Source: JALOOX01 sp964557955 (GTDB lineage Bacteria; Desulfobacterota; Syntrophobacteria; Syntrophobacterales; Syntrophobacteraceae). Taken from it: a stretch of 64,000 bases of DNA. The stretch spans positions 18,232 to 82,231 of the forward strand of contig CAZLCS010000025.1 in NCBI GenBank assembly GCA_964557955.1. The letters are read 5' to 3'. Shown here in pieces: positions 9,103 to 17,767 of the stretch (positions are counted from its first letter, which is position 1; every line of letters starts with the position of its first letter). Under the pieces are notes generated by a model, which did no database searches, was not told where the DNA came from, and was given only the letters and a program-made list of their open reading frames with translations. Made by a program: the position numbers and the translations under genes.

Positions 9103-9129
9103 ATGCCACCCGTGAGATGAAAAGGATGA

Positions 9130-12100
9130 ATGATGCTCGACAGCATTCTGCAGTTTGCCCTCCGGCAGCGCCTCCTGGTGCTGATCGCCACGGCCATACT
9201 GATCGGCACGGGGCTTTGGGCCATGAAGCGGCTGCCGGTGGATGCCTTCCCGGATGTCACCAACGTCCAGATCCAGATCCTGAGCCAGGCACCGGGGATG
9301 GCTCCGACAGAAGTGGAAAAGCTCGTGACCTTCCCCATAGAGACCACGATGGCGGGGCTCCCGCGGCTCGACCAGGTCCGCTCTCTTTCGAAGATCGGTC
9401 TTTCCGTCATAACCGTTGCGTTCCAGGACGGAGTCGACATCTACTTCGCCCGTCAGCAGGTCTTCGAGCGGCTCCAGCAGGCCAAAGAAAGCCTCCCCAA
9501 AGGGATTGAGCCCCAGATGGGGCCGATCACGACGGGCCTTGGCGAGATCTTTCAGTACATTCTCGAGGGGGAAGGGAGAGAAATAACGGAGATCCGAGCG
9601 ATCCAGGACTGGATCATCCGACCGCTCCTTCGAACGGTGCCGGGGGTTGCGGACATCAACTCCTTCGGCGGCAAGGTGAAGCAGTATGAGGTCGTGATCG
9701 ACCCCGACAGGCTCAAGAGCTTCGATCTCACCATCCGGGATGTCTATGAAGCGGTTGAGAGCAACAACGTCACCGCCGGGGCCGGGTACATCGAGCATCG
9801 GGATGAGCAGTACATGGTGCGGGGCCTGGGGCTTGCTAAAAGCACCGAGGACCTGAAGGAGATCGTGGTCACCTCCAGGGGAGGCACGCCGATCCACGTG
9901 CACGATGTGGCGGAGGTCGGCATCGGGAGCGAGCCGCGCCAGGGGGCCACGACCTATGACGGCAAAGGGGAAGCGGTCGCAGGAATCGTCATGATGCTCA
10001 AGGGCGCCTCGGGCAAAGAGGTCGTCACCGGGGTGAAAGAGAAGGTCGAGACCATCCGGAAGTCCCTGCCGGAAGGGGTTGAGCTCATTCCTTACTACGA
10101 CCGGACGGCTCTTGTCGAGAAGGTCATCCAGACGGTACGGACCAACCTCCTCGAAGGCGGACTCCTCGTCATCGTGATCCTTTTTTACTTTCTCGGGAAT
10201 ATCCGGGGAGCCCTCATCGTGGCCCTGGTCATTCCCCTCTCCATGCTCTTTTCCTTCCTCGGCATGCACTGGGCGGGCCTTTCGGCGAACCTCATGACGC
10301 TCGGGGCCATCGACTTCGGGATGATCGTGGACGGGAGCGTGGTCATGGTCGAAAACACGGTACGCCACCTCTCCGAGCGGAAGAAGGGAGGAGGCCCACT
10401 CATCCAGACCATCTATCTCTCGGCGAGGGAGGTGGCCCGCCCCATCGTTTTCGGGGTCGCCATCATCATCATCGTCTACCTTCCCATCGTCACCCTGACG
10501 GGCATGGAAGGGAAGATGTTCGCTCCCATGGCGTTCACGGTGGGCTTTGCCCTCCTTGGGTCCCTCATCCTCACCATGACCCTGGTCCCGGTCCTCTGCT
10601 CCTTCCTCCTGAAGGGTAAGGTGAAGGAGACGGATCCACTCCTTCTGCGGTGGATCCGCAAGGCTTATCTCCCATTTCTCAAGAGGAGCCTGTCGCGCCC
10701 CGGGATCACCCTTGCCGCCACCTCGGTGGCCCTGGCCGGTTCTCTCGTGCTCGTGCCGTTTCTTGGAAGCGAGTTTCTTCCCAGCCTGGACGAGGGGAGC
10801 ATCGCCATCCAGTCGTTCCGCCTTCCTTCGGTCTCCCTCACCTACTCGGTGGAGACGGCGGCCGAGGTGGAGAAGGCCGTCCGCTCATTCCCCGAAGTGA
10901 CCCAGGTCATCAGCAGGGCGGGCCGGGCCGAGATCGCCAACGACCCCATGGGAGTCGAGATCTCGGACATCTTCGTGAGCCTCAAGCCCCGCTCGGAGTG
11001 GGAGACCACGAAAGACAAGGAAGAGCTGGTCTCCATGATGCGCGAAAAGCTGGAGAAGGTCCCGGGCATGTCTTTTTCCTTCAGCCAGCCCATTGCCCTG
11101 CGCGTGGACGAGCTCGTTTCGGGAGTGAAATCCCAGGTGGCGGTCAAGATCTTCGGCGAGGACATGGAGGTGCTGAAGACCAAGGGAGAGGAGATCTCGA
11201 GGATTCTGGAGGACATCCGGGGCGCCGAGGACGTCATGGTTGAGAAGGTGACGGGCCTTGGATATCTCGAGGTGGACATCAACCGTGACGCCATCGCCCG
11301 CTACGGCATCCATATCGCCGACATTCAGGACACCCTGGAAGTCGCAGTCGGCGGTAAGAAGGTTTCGGAGCTCTTCGAGGGCGAGAAGCGCTTTGCCGTT
11401 GCCGTCCGCTACCCGGCGAGCGGGTTCAACAGCCCGGAGAAGATCGGAGAAATATTGGTTCCCGCTCCCAGCGGAGCGAGAATACCCTTGAAACACCTGG
11501 CCCGCATCTACACCGAGGTCGGGCCAGCGCAGATATCCAGGGAAAGCGGATCGCGGCGCATTGTGGTCGAGAGCAACGTCTCGGGTCGAGATATCGGGAG
11601 CTTCGTCTCGGATGCCCAGAAGGCCATCGAAGCCAAAGTGAAGCTCCCGCCAGGCTATTTCATCACGTGGGGCGGGCAGTTCGAGAATCAACAGCGAGCC
11701 ATGGCAAGACTCTCGGTCATCGTTCCCATCTGTCTCATCCTGATCTTCATCCTGCTGTTTTCGACTTTCGGCCTCGTGCGGCAGGCGTTTCTCATCATCT
11801 TGAACGTGCCCTTCGCCCTGATCGGAGGGATCGTGGCGCTCTTCCTCCGCGGACTGCCGCTCTCCGTCTCGGGAGCCGTCGGTTTCATAGCCCTCTTCGG
11901 TGTTGCGGTGCTGAACGGGATCGTGATGGTTTCCTATTTCAACAAGCTGCGCCAGGAAGGCTTCGGGCTGAACGAGGCCATTACCCAGGGGGCAGCGGTG
12001 AGGCTGAGGCCAGTTCTCATGACGGCCCTCGTGGCTTCCCTCGGCTTTGTGCCCATGGCTCTCTCACAGGGTACGGGCGCGGAGGTGCAAAGACCTCTCG

Positions 12101-12228
12101 CCACGGTCGTCATCGGGGGACTCATGAGCTCGACCTTCCTCACTCTGGTCGTGCTCCCCACCCTCTACAGGTGGTGGGAGGCGCGGGTTGAGAGGAGACA
12201 GAACAACCACAACAACGGGCAAATCTAA
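9130..12228 (+). CDS. czcA: Heavy-metal RND efflux pump, CzcA family
   Basis: 1032 residues, full length for the family. It begins with the first membrane helix (LDSILQFALRQRLLVLIATA), then VDAFPDVTNVQIQI, which is typical of CzcA/CusA. The fourth transmembrane helix carries DFGMIVDGSVVMVEN, the signature of the divalent-cation (Zn, Co, Cd, Ni) branch, not the Cu/Ag branch. It couples proton entry to metal export through the CzcBC parts encoded just upstream. It ends 42 bases before an IS4-family insertion that cuts it off from the PII-like gene. Confidence 0.95.
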   Translation: MMLDSILQFALRQRLLVLIATAILIGTGLWAMKRLPVDAFPDVTNVQIQILSQAPGMAPTEVEKLVTFPIETTMAGLPRLDQVRSLSKIGLSVITVAFQDGVDIYFARQQVFERLQQAKESLPKGIEPQMGPITTGLGEIFQYILEGEGREITEIRAIQDWIIRPLLRTVPGVADINSFGGKVKQYEVVIDPDRLKSFDLTIRDVYEAVESNNVTAGAGYIEHRDEQYMVRGLGLAKSTEDLKEIVVTSRGGTPIHVHDVAEVGIGSEPRQGATTYDGKGEAVAGIVMMLKGASGKEVVTGVKEKVETIRKSLPEGVELIPYYDRTALVEKVIQTVRTNLLEGGLLVIVILFYFLGNIRGALIVALVIPLSMLFSFLGMHWAGLSANLMTLGAIDFGMIVDGSVVMVENTVRHLSERKKGGGPLIQTIYLSAREVARPIVFGVAIIIIVYLPIVTLTGMEGKMFAPMAFTVGFALLGSLILTMTLVPVLCSFLLKGKVKETDPLLLRWIRKAYLPFLKRSLSRPGITLAATSVALAGSLVLVPFLGSEFLPSLDEGSIAIQSFRLPSVSLTYSVETAAEVEKAVRSFPEVTQVISRAGRAEIANDPMGVEISDIFVSLKPRSEWETTKDKEELVSMMREKLEKVPGMSFSFSQPIALRVDELVSGVKSQVAVKIFGEDMEVLKTKGEEISRILEDIRGAEDVMVEKVTGLGYLEVDINRDAIARYGIHIADIQDTLEVAVGGKKVSELFEGEKRFAVAVRYPASGFNSPEKIGEILVPAPSGARIPLKHLARIYTEVGPAQISRESGSRRIVVESNVSGRDIGSFVSDAQKAIEAKVKLPPGYFITWGGQFENQQRAMARLSVIVPICLILIFILLFSTFGLVRQAFLIILNVPFALIGGIVALFLRGLPLSVSGAVGFIALFGVAVLNGIVMVSYFNKLRQEGFGLNEAITQGAAVRLRPVLMTALVASLGFVPMALSQGTGAEVQRPLATVVIGGLMSSTFLTLVVLPTLYRWWEARVERRQNNHNNGQI

Positions 12229-12269
12229 CTGAAAGCACCGGAGCAGGCGGAAGAAGGATAACAGAAGAT

Positions 12270-13530
12270 TCACTACCGGACACATTTTCGTCCGACGGCA
12301 AATTCCGGTTTTTTTTCTTGTTGACTGGCCAACGTGTCCTTTTTTCGGGACATTCGGGTTCAAATCTGTCAGTGTATATTGCCAAAACTGCACTGAATGG
12401 AGACTGACATGAGCGACAACAAAAAGATTTCAGGCCGTCCACGCCGCCTTGAGAACATTGTTCCCGGTTGAACCCGCTGGGCATGTGGCCAGTCGACTTA
12501 ACACCTTGGCCGGTTTGGTCAGTGGGATTGTGGGCAGCAAGTGCTCGAATCTTCCCGCTATTGCTGGCAAGGTTCCCGGAGGTCCAAAAGGTCAGAGGAC
12601 GAAAGTCGACAGCCGTGTCAAACGGTTCGAGCGATGGCTCCGCAATGACGCGGTGGAAGCCGAGACCTTCTTCCTCCCTTTCGCCAAGGCGTTGCTCTTG
12701 AGCCTGTCTCACCTCCCGTTGGTGCTGGTAATCGATGGAAGTATCGTCGGTCGCGGTTGTATGACGCTCATGATCAGCTTGGTCTACAAGCAACGGGGCC
12801 TGCCCATCGCGTGGACAGTGGCCAAAAGAAGAAAGGGCCACTTCCCAGAGCACTTTCACATCGAACTGATGAACAAGGTGCAGCAGCTGATTCCCGAGGG
12901 GGCTCAGGTCGTGCTGCTGGGAGACGGTGAGTTCGATGGCATCGATCTCCAAGCCTTGGTCAACGAATGCAAGTGGGGGTATGTCCTGCGTACGAGCAAG
13001 AGCGCCAAGCTGAGCTGGCAGGGCGAGAAGTTTCGCTTCGACGATGTGGCCGCTCATGTCAGTCCCGGAGATCTCTTCGAGGTACCCAATGCGTTGTTCA
13101 CTCGGCGCGAGTACGGGCCCGTTCTCGCTCTCACGTGGTGGAGGAGCGATTGCAAGGAGCCCATCCATCTGGTTACGAACATGGGCTCGGCGGAAGAAGC
13201 CTGCGGGTACTACCGCAAGCGGTTCAAGATCGAGACATTCTTCTCGGACCAGAAGAGCCGCGGATTTTATCTGCACAAGAGCCATCTTTCAGATCCGAAC
13301 CGTCTGTCTCGGTTGATGATCGCCACCTGCCTGGCCACATACTGGATGGTATATCTTGGAGCATGTGCCATGGAGACCGGTCTGAACGCGGTTATCCACC
13401 GTACCCACCGGTGTGATCTCAGCCTCTTCCAACTTGGACTCCGGCTCCTCGACCATTTACTGAATGAAGGTCTCACCATACCGGTGGCCTTCACGCCTGC
13501 GAGGGCTGGTTAAAATGTGTCCGGTAGTGA
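12270..13530 (+). mobile_element. IS4-family insertion sequence, 1261 bp, with 10-bp target duplication
   Basis: Both ends carry the same perfect 19-bp inverted repeat: tcactaccggacacatttt at 12270-12288 and its complement at 13512-13530. The flanking 10-bp duplication is aacagaagat (12260-12269 and 13531-13540), the duplication length expected for IS4-family elements. Inside is one DDE transposase gene. The duplicated target overlaps the first two bases of the downstream PII-like start codon, so the right copy restores that ATG. Confidence 0.93.
12449..13513 (+). CDS. IS4-family DDE transposase, probably frameshifted at its 5' end
   Basis: The main open frame gives about 354 residues with the IS4 catalytic residues: VIDGS, LGDGEFDG and the YREK-type motif in YYRKRFKIETFFSDQK. 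It has no good ATG start (it opens with TTG). An ATG at 12409, in another frame, reads MSDNKKISGRPRRLENIVPG and stops at TGA 12469-12471. Skipping one base at cccggttga joins it smoothly to VEPAGHVASRLNTLAGL, the conserved N-terminal part of these enzymes. So either the gene has a one-base insertion or it uses translational frameshifting. The C-terminus ends inside the right inverted repeat. Confidence 0.85.
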   Translation: MRTLFPVEPAGHVASRLNTLAGLVSGIVGSKCSNLPAIAGKVPGGPKGQRTKVDSRVKRFERWLRNDAVEAETFFLPFAKALLLSLSHLPLVLVIDGSIVGRGCMTLMISLVYKQRGLPIAWTVAKRRKGHFPEHFHIELMNKVQQLIPEGAQVVLLGDGEFDGIDLQALVNECKWGYVLRTSKSAKLSWQGEKFRFDDVAAHVSPGDLFEVPNALFTRREYGPVLALTWWRSDCKEPIHLVTNMGSAEEACGYYRKRFKIETFFSDQKSRGFYLHKSHLSDPNRLSRLMIATCLATYWMVYLGACAMETGLNAVIHRTHRCDLSLFQLGLRLLDHLLNEGLTIPVAFTPARAG

Positions 13531-13538
13531 AACAGAAG

Positions 13539-13880
13539 ATGAAGGAAATCAAAGCTTATATCAAACCACACAAGCTCACCAGTGTGACCCTGGCCCTCCA
13601 GGAGATCAAAGGGCTGAGCGGCATGTCCATATCCGAGGTCAAAGGGTTCGGCAGGGGGAGAGCGAAAACCGCCCCCGACAGGATCACGGAGGATTTTCTG
13701 AACTTCATACCTAGAATAAAGGTCGAGATCGTTTGTCGTGACGACCTCGTGGAAGAAGTGGTCTCAACCATTGAACAACACGCCCACACAGGGATTCGGG
13801 GCGACGGCAAGATCTTCGTCTCGGAGGTCGATGCCGCCGTTCGCATCAGCACCGGAGAACGGGGTGAGAGCGCCATTTGA
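13539..13880 (+). CDS. PII-family (GlnB-like) regulator of the metal efflux locus
   Basis: 113 residues with the PII fold signature: MKEIKAYIKPHKLTSVTLAL, SEVKGFGRG at the start of the T-loop, KVEIVCRDDLVEEVVSTIEQ, and TGIRGDGKIFVSEVDAAVRI near the end. The usual uridylylated Tyr is not evident in the short T-loop (GRGRAKTAPDRITEDF). PII-like proteins of this type (PII-NG) are known beside heavy-metal RND pumps, which matches the position after czcA. The original ribosome binding site (aagaagga, 12251-12258) now lies left of the IS4 element, so translation is probably weakened. Confidence 0.85.
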   Translation: MKEIKAYIKPHKLTSVTLALQEIKGLSGMSISEVKGFGRGRAKTAPDRITEDFLNFIPRIKVEIVCRDDLVEEVVSTIEQHAHTGIRGDGKIFVSEVDAAVRISTGERGESAI

Positions 13881-13897
13881 TGAAAGGAAGGTGCGGC

Positions 13898-14377
13898 ATG
13901 GAAGGAAGAGTGATGCACGCGATCACGCTGGCAGGGTTCCTGGGGCTCCTGGTCTCATTACTGGCCGGTTGCGCCATGAATGGTGTGAACTTGAAGGGTG
14001 CCGGCGTCGCCCGTGTGGAGATCCTCCCCTCGGACGATCCCGCCGTGAACATCGAAAGAGCCGATCTCTACCAGGACGGTGGAGAGCTGGTTGTCAAAGG
14101 CTCTGCATACAAGCTGGGGCCAAAGTACAGGTCTTACCGGGGACATTTCGACGTTGCTGTGATCGATCCGCAAGGACAGCCCCAGGGGTTGAGTACGGCC
14201 GAATACCGGCGGGTTCCCTCCCGCCATCGCTATACAAGGTTTGAGGTGCGGTTTCCTGTGGTTGCGGAGCGGGGAACGCTGGTTCGCATAGTGTTTCATC
14301 CCGAGAATGGGACGGGTGCGAAGCACCTGGCCGCAGTCGAAAGATTGAATGCCGAAAAGTCCTCGATTCATCCTTGA
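13898..14377 (+). CDS. Predicted lipoprotein, function unknown
   Basis: About 159 residues. Signal peptide with lipobox LLAGC (Cys about residue 26), then a compact domain (ADLYQDGGELVVKGSAYKLG, FDVAVIDPQGQ, EVRFPVVAERGTLVRIVFHP) that reads like a beta-sandwich. ATG 13898 is preferred because aaggaagg (13884-13891) sits before it. It is followed on the same strand by a second lipoprotein and an ECF sigma factor, suggesting an envelope-related group. Family not recognised. Confidence 0.6.
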   Translation: MEGRVMHAITLAGFLGLLVSLLAGCAMNGVNLKGAGVARVEILPSDDPAVNIERADLYQDGGELVVKGSAYKLGPKYRSYRGHFDVAVIDPQGQPQGLSTAEYRRVPSRHRYTRFEVRFPVVAERGTLVRIVFHPENGTGAKHLAAVERLNAEKSSIHP

Positions 14378-14427
14378 GGCCGCCACAAGTCCAGGCAGCT
14401 CGAAACGGGTCGATCGATGAAGAGTGA

Positions 14428-14817
14428 ATGAGCATGCAATCCCACAATAGAAGCTCAACAGCTCGTTCCGCACTCTGCTCTCTTGTGAGGTCAGCCGTGG
14501 CGGCGAGCCTTGTCTTGGTGCTCTCTGGATGTGCGCATCAAATGCTGGAGGCTCGAGGAGCGGGAGGATCGGCAGTACGCTTCAGCTTTGAGGCGCCCCA
14601 GGCAAAAGAAGTCTCCATCGTGGCGGATTTCACCGGATGGAGGCCCGTATCCATGAAAAGGACCGGGGGGACTTGGACCTTTGAAATTCCTTTGCCGCCG
14701 GGACGTTACGTCTATGGCTTCCTGGTCGACAGGCGCAACTGGGAGCCCGACCCCTGGGCGGCGCTTCTTGATGAGGACAGCTTTGGAAAGAGAAATTCTG
14801 TCCTCATCGTCGAATGA
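14428..14817 (+). CDS. Lipoprotein with AMPK/CBM48-type glycogen-binding-like domain
   Basis: 129 residues. Signal peptide with lipobox VLSGC. The rest matches the CBM48/AMPK-beta early-set fold: VRFSFEAPQAKEVSIVADFT, GWRPVSMKR, TWTFEIPLPPGRYVYGFLVD, and a WEPDPWA...SFGKRNSVLIV ending. Such domains bind alpha-glucans or act as protein modules. The same domain is repeated at the C-terminus of the candidate anti-sigma protein at 15439, so the two proteins are probably related in function. Confidence 0.75.
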   Translation: MSMQSHNRSSTARSALCSLVRSAVAASLVLVLSGCAHQMLEARGAGGSAVRFSFEAPQAKEVSIVADFTGWRPVSMKRTGGTWTFEIPLPPGRYVYGFLVDRRNWEPDPWAALLDEDSFGKRNSVLIVE

Positions 14818-14894
14818 GTTGTGAGGAATATCTTCGGTCGCTTGTATAGGAAATGGGTACCTGAATGGAGGGGTGGGGAAAATAGAGTCGATTC

Positions 14895-15485
14895 ATGAAT
14901 GAGTGGAGTGACGAAGCAGCCATATGTGAAGTGCTGGACGGAAATTCAAATGCCTACGCCGTGTTGGTTGAGCGCTACAAGGGGCCTGTTTTCAACCTGA
15001 TGTACCGCATGACAGGCTGTTATGAAGATGCCGTCGATCTCGCTCAGGAGACCTTCATCAAGGCTTACGAGCAGCTTTACCGTTTCCGAAGAGGCGAGAG
15101 GTTCTTCCCCTGGATATACACGATCGGTCTAAACCATGCCAGAAACCACCTTCGGCGTCGGAGGAATACACAGACGATTCCCGTTGAGGACTGTGACCTC
15201 GGGTCGGGGCTGGACTACCTGGATCAACAGGAAGAGCGGATGTGCTCGCGGCTTGACTCACAGAGACTTCACAAGGCGCTGGATCTACTGCCTTTTGACT
15301 ACCGTGAAGCCCTTATTCTACGATATTATGAAGAGGTTCCAGTGGAAGAGATTGCAGCAAGCCTGAAGCTTTCCGAGAGCGGTGTGAGAATGCGCATTTC
15401 CCGGGGCCTGAGGAAGCTCCGTGAGATCGTGATGAGAGATGGTCATGAAAACCAAAAGCAAACAAGGGCCTCGTCGAGCCGCTGA
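14895..15485 (+). CDS. ECF (extracytoplasmic function) RNA polymerase sigma factor
   Basis: 196 residues. Region 2 is clear (FNLMYRMTGCYEDAVDLAQETFIKAYEQLYRFRRGERFFPWIYTI reading in parts: DAVDLAQETF, FFPWIYTIGLN) and region 4 shows LLPFDYREALILRYYEEVP and the helix-turn-helix EEIAASLKLSESGVRMRISRG. It directs RNA polymerase to a stress regulon. Its 3' end overlaps the next gene, a candidate anti-sigma factor, by 47 bases, the usual sigma/anti-sigma coupling. Confidence 0.92.
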   Translation: MNEWSDEAAICEVLDGNSNAYAVLVERYKGPVFNLMYRMTGCYEDAVDLAQETFIKAYEQLYRFRRGERFFPWIYTIGLNHARNHLRRRRNTQTIPVEDCDLGSGLDYLDQQEERMCSRLDSQRLHKALDLLPFDYREALILRYYEEVPVEEIAASLKLSESGVRMRISRGLRKLREIVMRDGHENQKQTRASSSR

Positions 15486-16125
15486 AATTCTCTCACCCTC
15501 GGAGCCCGTGAAGCTCGGAGAGGTGGATCAGAGCGGCAATCCCACCCCAGGGACCTTCTCGGGTGAAACGGGGGAGACTGCCGAGCTCGCGTGCAACATA
15601 CGCCGGATACACTACCCCCATCTGCCTGCGGATTTCGTGAGTTCCGTGGTGCGTGCCGTGGAATCCAGGAAAATGCCGTGGTGGTTTCGGCTCTACAGGT
15701 GGGGCAGATCGTCACATTCGATCACCGTCACGCCGTTCCATGCGGCTCCTGCTGTTGCATTGCTGCTGCTCTTGGTCATGGCGTCTGTTCACCTGCTCAG
15801 CAGGGATGGCCCGCAGCAGGTGTCTCTGAGTGAGCTGTCGAACGCTGTTCCAGTGACTTTTTCCCTCACTCTGCCGGAAGCTCGTACGGTTCACGTGGTG
15901 GGCTCCTTCAATGGCTGGCGGCCCCAAAAGACCGAGATGAAAAGAGACGATAGAGGGGCGTGGACAGCGATCCTGCAACTTCCGGCGGGCCGCTACGAAT
16001 ACGCTTTCCTGGTGGATGGCACCAAGATCGTGCCGGACCCTCGTGCCGAATTCTTCCAGGATGATTGCTTTGGAAATCGAAACAACATGCTGGTTGTGGG
16101 ACACAGCCATGATACGGCCATTTGA
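15439..16125 (+). CDS. Candidate anti-sigma factor with glycogen-binding-like domain
   Basis: 228 residues. The N-terminal about 90 residues are cytoplasmic, including IRRIHYPHLPADFVSSVVRAVE. One membrane helix follows (APAVALLLLLVMASVHLL). The C-terminal part is a CBM48/AMPK-like domain: VTFSLTLPEARTVHVVGSFN, GWRPQKTEMKRD, LPAGRYEYAFLVDG and a DCFGNRNNMLVV ending. Overlap with the ECF sigma gene and the one-helix layout suggest an anti-sigma role; I see no classic HCC zinc motif, so this is inference. The outer domain resembles the lipoprotein at 14428, which could be its ligand or partner. Confidence 0.65.
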   Translation: MVMKTKSKQGPRRAAEILSPSEPVKLGEVDQSGNPTPGTFSGETGETAELACNIRRIHYPHLPADFVSSVVRAVESRKMPWWFRLYRWGRSSHSITVTPFHAAPAVALLLLLVMASVHLLSRDGPQQVSLSELSNAVPVTFSLTLPEARTVHVVGSFNGWRPQKTEMKRDDRGAWTAILQLPAGRYEYAFLVDGTKIVPDPRAEFFQDDCFGNRNNMLVVGHSHDTAI

Positions 16126-17128
16126 AAAGATGTATGTACGGGGTTTTTGTCTTGTATTCGCTTTCCTGCTGACCCTGAATGATGGCGCTGCCGCCCAGGT
16201 GAATCGGGGCGATCTTTCCCGATCGATAAGCCATGCAAGGGAGGCTGGAGTTCCCGAATCACTGCTCAATGATCTTCTGAGTCGTGGGTATGAGAGCAGG
16301 ATTGACTCAACCGAGGTGGCCAATCTTGTGGATGTGCTCACTCAGGCGCACAAAGAAGGGCTCCCTGTCGAGCCGTTGGCAAGCAAGATCGAGGAGGGAA
16401 TGTTCAAAGGGGTCTCCTCTTCCGTTATCGAACAGGCGGTTAAACGGAAGCTGGACGACTACCGGAGCGTTCGAAACATGGTTTCCGATTTCCACAGGAG
16501 GCACGGGCAGGAGGTTGCCGTGGCCCCGGAATATCTCATCCGGCTCACCGAGAGCCTCTATTCCGGTCTTTCCCGTGATGATTTGAAGCGTGTTTTCGAT
16601 GGAGCCTCCTCCACGACTCTTCCGATTCTGACGAGAGGGGTTGAGGTCTTCGGCTCCCTCAAGCAGATCAAATTCGATGCGAAACTGGCGGATCAGATCG
16701 TCGTTACCGGTATCAGGAAGAGCTACTTCACCCAGGAGCAAAAAGACTTCGCCAGGGTCCTCGCAGCAGCCAGGAGGAAAGGGGTCCCCGACCGGGACAT
16801 TGCAGCCTCTGCCCTGACAGCCATGGGAAGCCAAAGCAGCAGCACCGAGCTTTGCTCAATGCTCGGGGTTACGACCGATGATCTGGGACATCACGGAGCC
16901 CATATTGGCGGTGCCCAAAAAGGCGCCGGCCACGGAGAAATGGGGCACGGCGGTGCTCGCGGCGGCAGTAGCGGCCACGGCGGGGGTGAAGGCTCTCACG
17001 GAGGAGCTTCTGGCGGTCATGGCGGCGGCGATTCTTCCGGAGGCGGTGGTCATGGGGGTGGAGATGGAGGCGGCTCGGGTGGTGGAGGAGGTTCCGGTGG
17101 GGGTGGTGGGGGTGGTGGCTGCCGATAA
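16109..17128 (+). CDS. Secreted protein with long Gly/His-rich tail ending in poly-Gly-Cys-Arg
   Basis: About 339 residues. A signal peptide (GFCLVFAFLLTLNDGAAAQ) is followed by a mostly helical domain of about 240 residues (for example LSRSISHAREAGVPESLLND and ARVLAAARRKGVPDRDIAAS), then a tail of about 80 residues of Gly, Ser and His, ending in a Gly run and Cys-Arg. The tail matches that of the protein at 4068-4409. It overlaps the anti-sigma gene, so it may be co-transcribed with the sigma factor. Starts at ATG 16109 or 16130 both fit. Confidence 0.65.
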   Translation: MIRPFEKMYVRGFCLVFAFLLTLNDGAAAQVNRGDLSRSISHAREAGVPESLLNDLLSRGYESRIDSTEVANLVDVLTQAHKEGLPVEPLASKIEEGMFKGVSSSVIEQAVKRKLDDYRSVRNMVSDFHRRHGQEVAVAPEYLIRLTESLYSGLSRDDLKRVFDGASSTTLPILTRGVEVFGSLKQIKFDAKLADQIVVTGIRKSYFTQEQKDFARVLAAARRKGVPDRDIAASALTAMGSQSSSTELCSMLGVTTDDLGHHGAHIGGAQKGAGHGEMGHGGARGGSSGHGGGEGSHGGASGGHGGGDSSGGGGHGGGDGGGSGGGGGSGGGGGGGGCR

Positions 17129-17328
17129 CCCTCAATGGATCAATATGTGCAGTACCTTTCCGGTCATTGGTCCCTGCTGACTGCGAACCTTCAGAACCAC
17201 GGCTCACGACGCACCGAATGCCATCGGAAAAGATACGGCGAGCTCCCTCCCAAGGTCCTCACTTTTCAGACCAAAAGACAACTTTTCCGTTGACCGGCAG
17301 GTGGTTTCATAATCTCGCTCGCAGGAGC

Positions 17329-17619
17329 GATACCTTCAACCATAACGTTGCCCTCTCCTATTCACCCTTCCGGGGACCGCTTGCCCGGGACCTGGTCCTG
17401 GAGCTCAACGGGGAGTCCAAGCAAAAGCAGGAAGCAGGCGGATTCAAGGACCCGAACAGCGGCGGGAACGTGATCTTGCTCTCTCCGGGGACGAGGATTG
17501 CCTGGAAAAACCGGTGGGCCGGCTTCTTGTCCATTGGATTTCCTGTGGAGCAGGACTTGAACGGCATCCAGGCAGACCTTGACTACGGGCTGTTCGCCGG
17601 CCTGAGCGCCGCGTTCTGA
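17329..17619 (+). pseudogene. C-terminal remnant of an outer-membrane beta-barrel protein
   Basis: The last about 95 residues read as outer-membrane strands: NHNVALSYSPFRGP, DLVLELNGESKQKQEAGG, RIAWKNRWAGFLSIGFPV, and the terminal LDYGLFAGLSAAF with a final Phe, as needed for barrel assembly. Upstream in the same frame the sequence (about 17167-17328) is not protein-like and no signal peptide is present. The gene has therefore lost its 5' part, probably a metal-linked transporter-type barrel. A T-rich hairpin follows. Confidence 0.6.
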
Positions 17620-17695
17620 GTGAATGAATCCTGAGACGACGTTCCTGTCCTGACGGGCAGGCAGGAGCCTTAAACCATCTGGGGATACATAAGAA

Positions 17696-17725
17696 AAAGC
17701 CGGATCCATTTCGCGATCCGGCTTT
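17696..17725. terminator. Bidirectional terminator between convergent genes
   Basis: An 11-bp perfect stem (aaagccggatc / gatccggcttt) with an 8-base loop has A residues on one side and T residues on the other, so it can stop transcription from both directions. It separates the barrel remnant from the leftward gene at 17768-18307. Confidence 0.8.
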
Positions 17726-17767
17726 CGTGAGGCAGCGCTGGATAAGAATGTTTGAATCGATTCGATC

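Noticed and set aside
7729..10368. Long reverse-strand readings opposite czcB and czcA
   Set aside because: They mirror G+C-rich codon positions of strong sense genes and contain no recognisable motifs.
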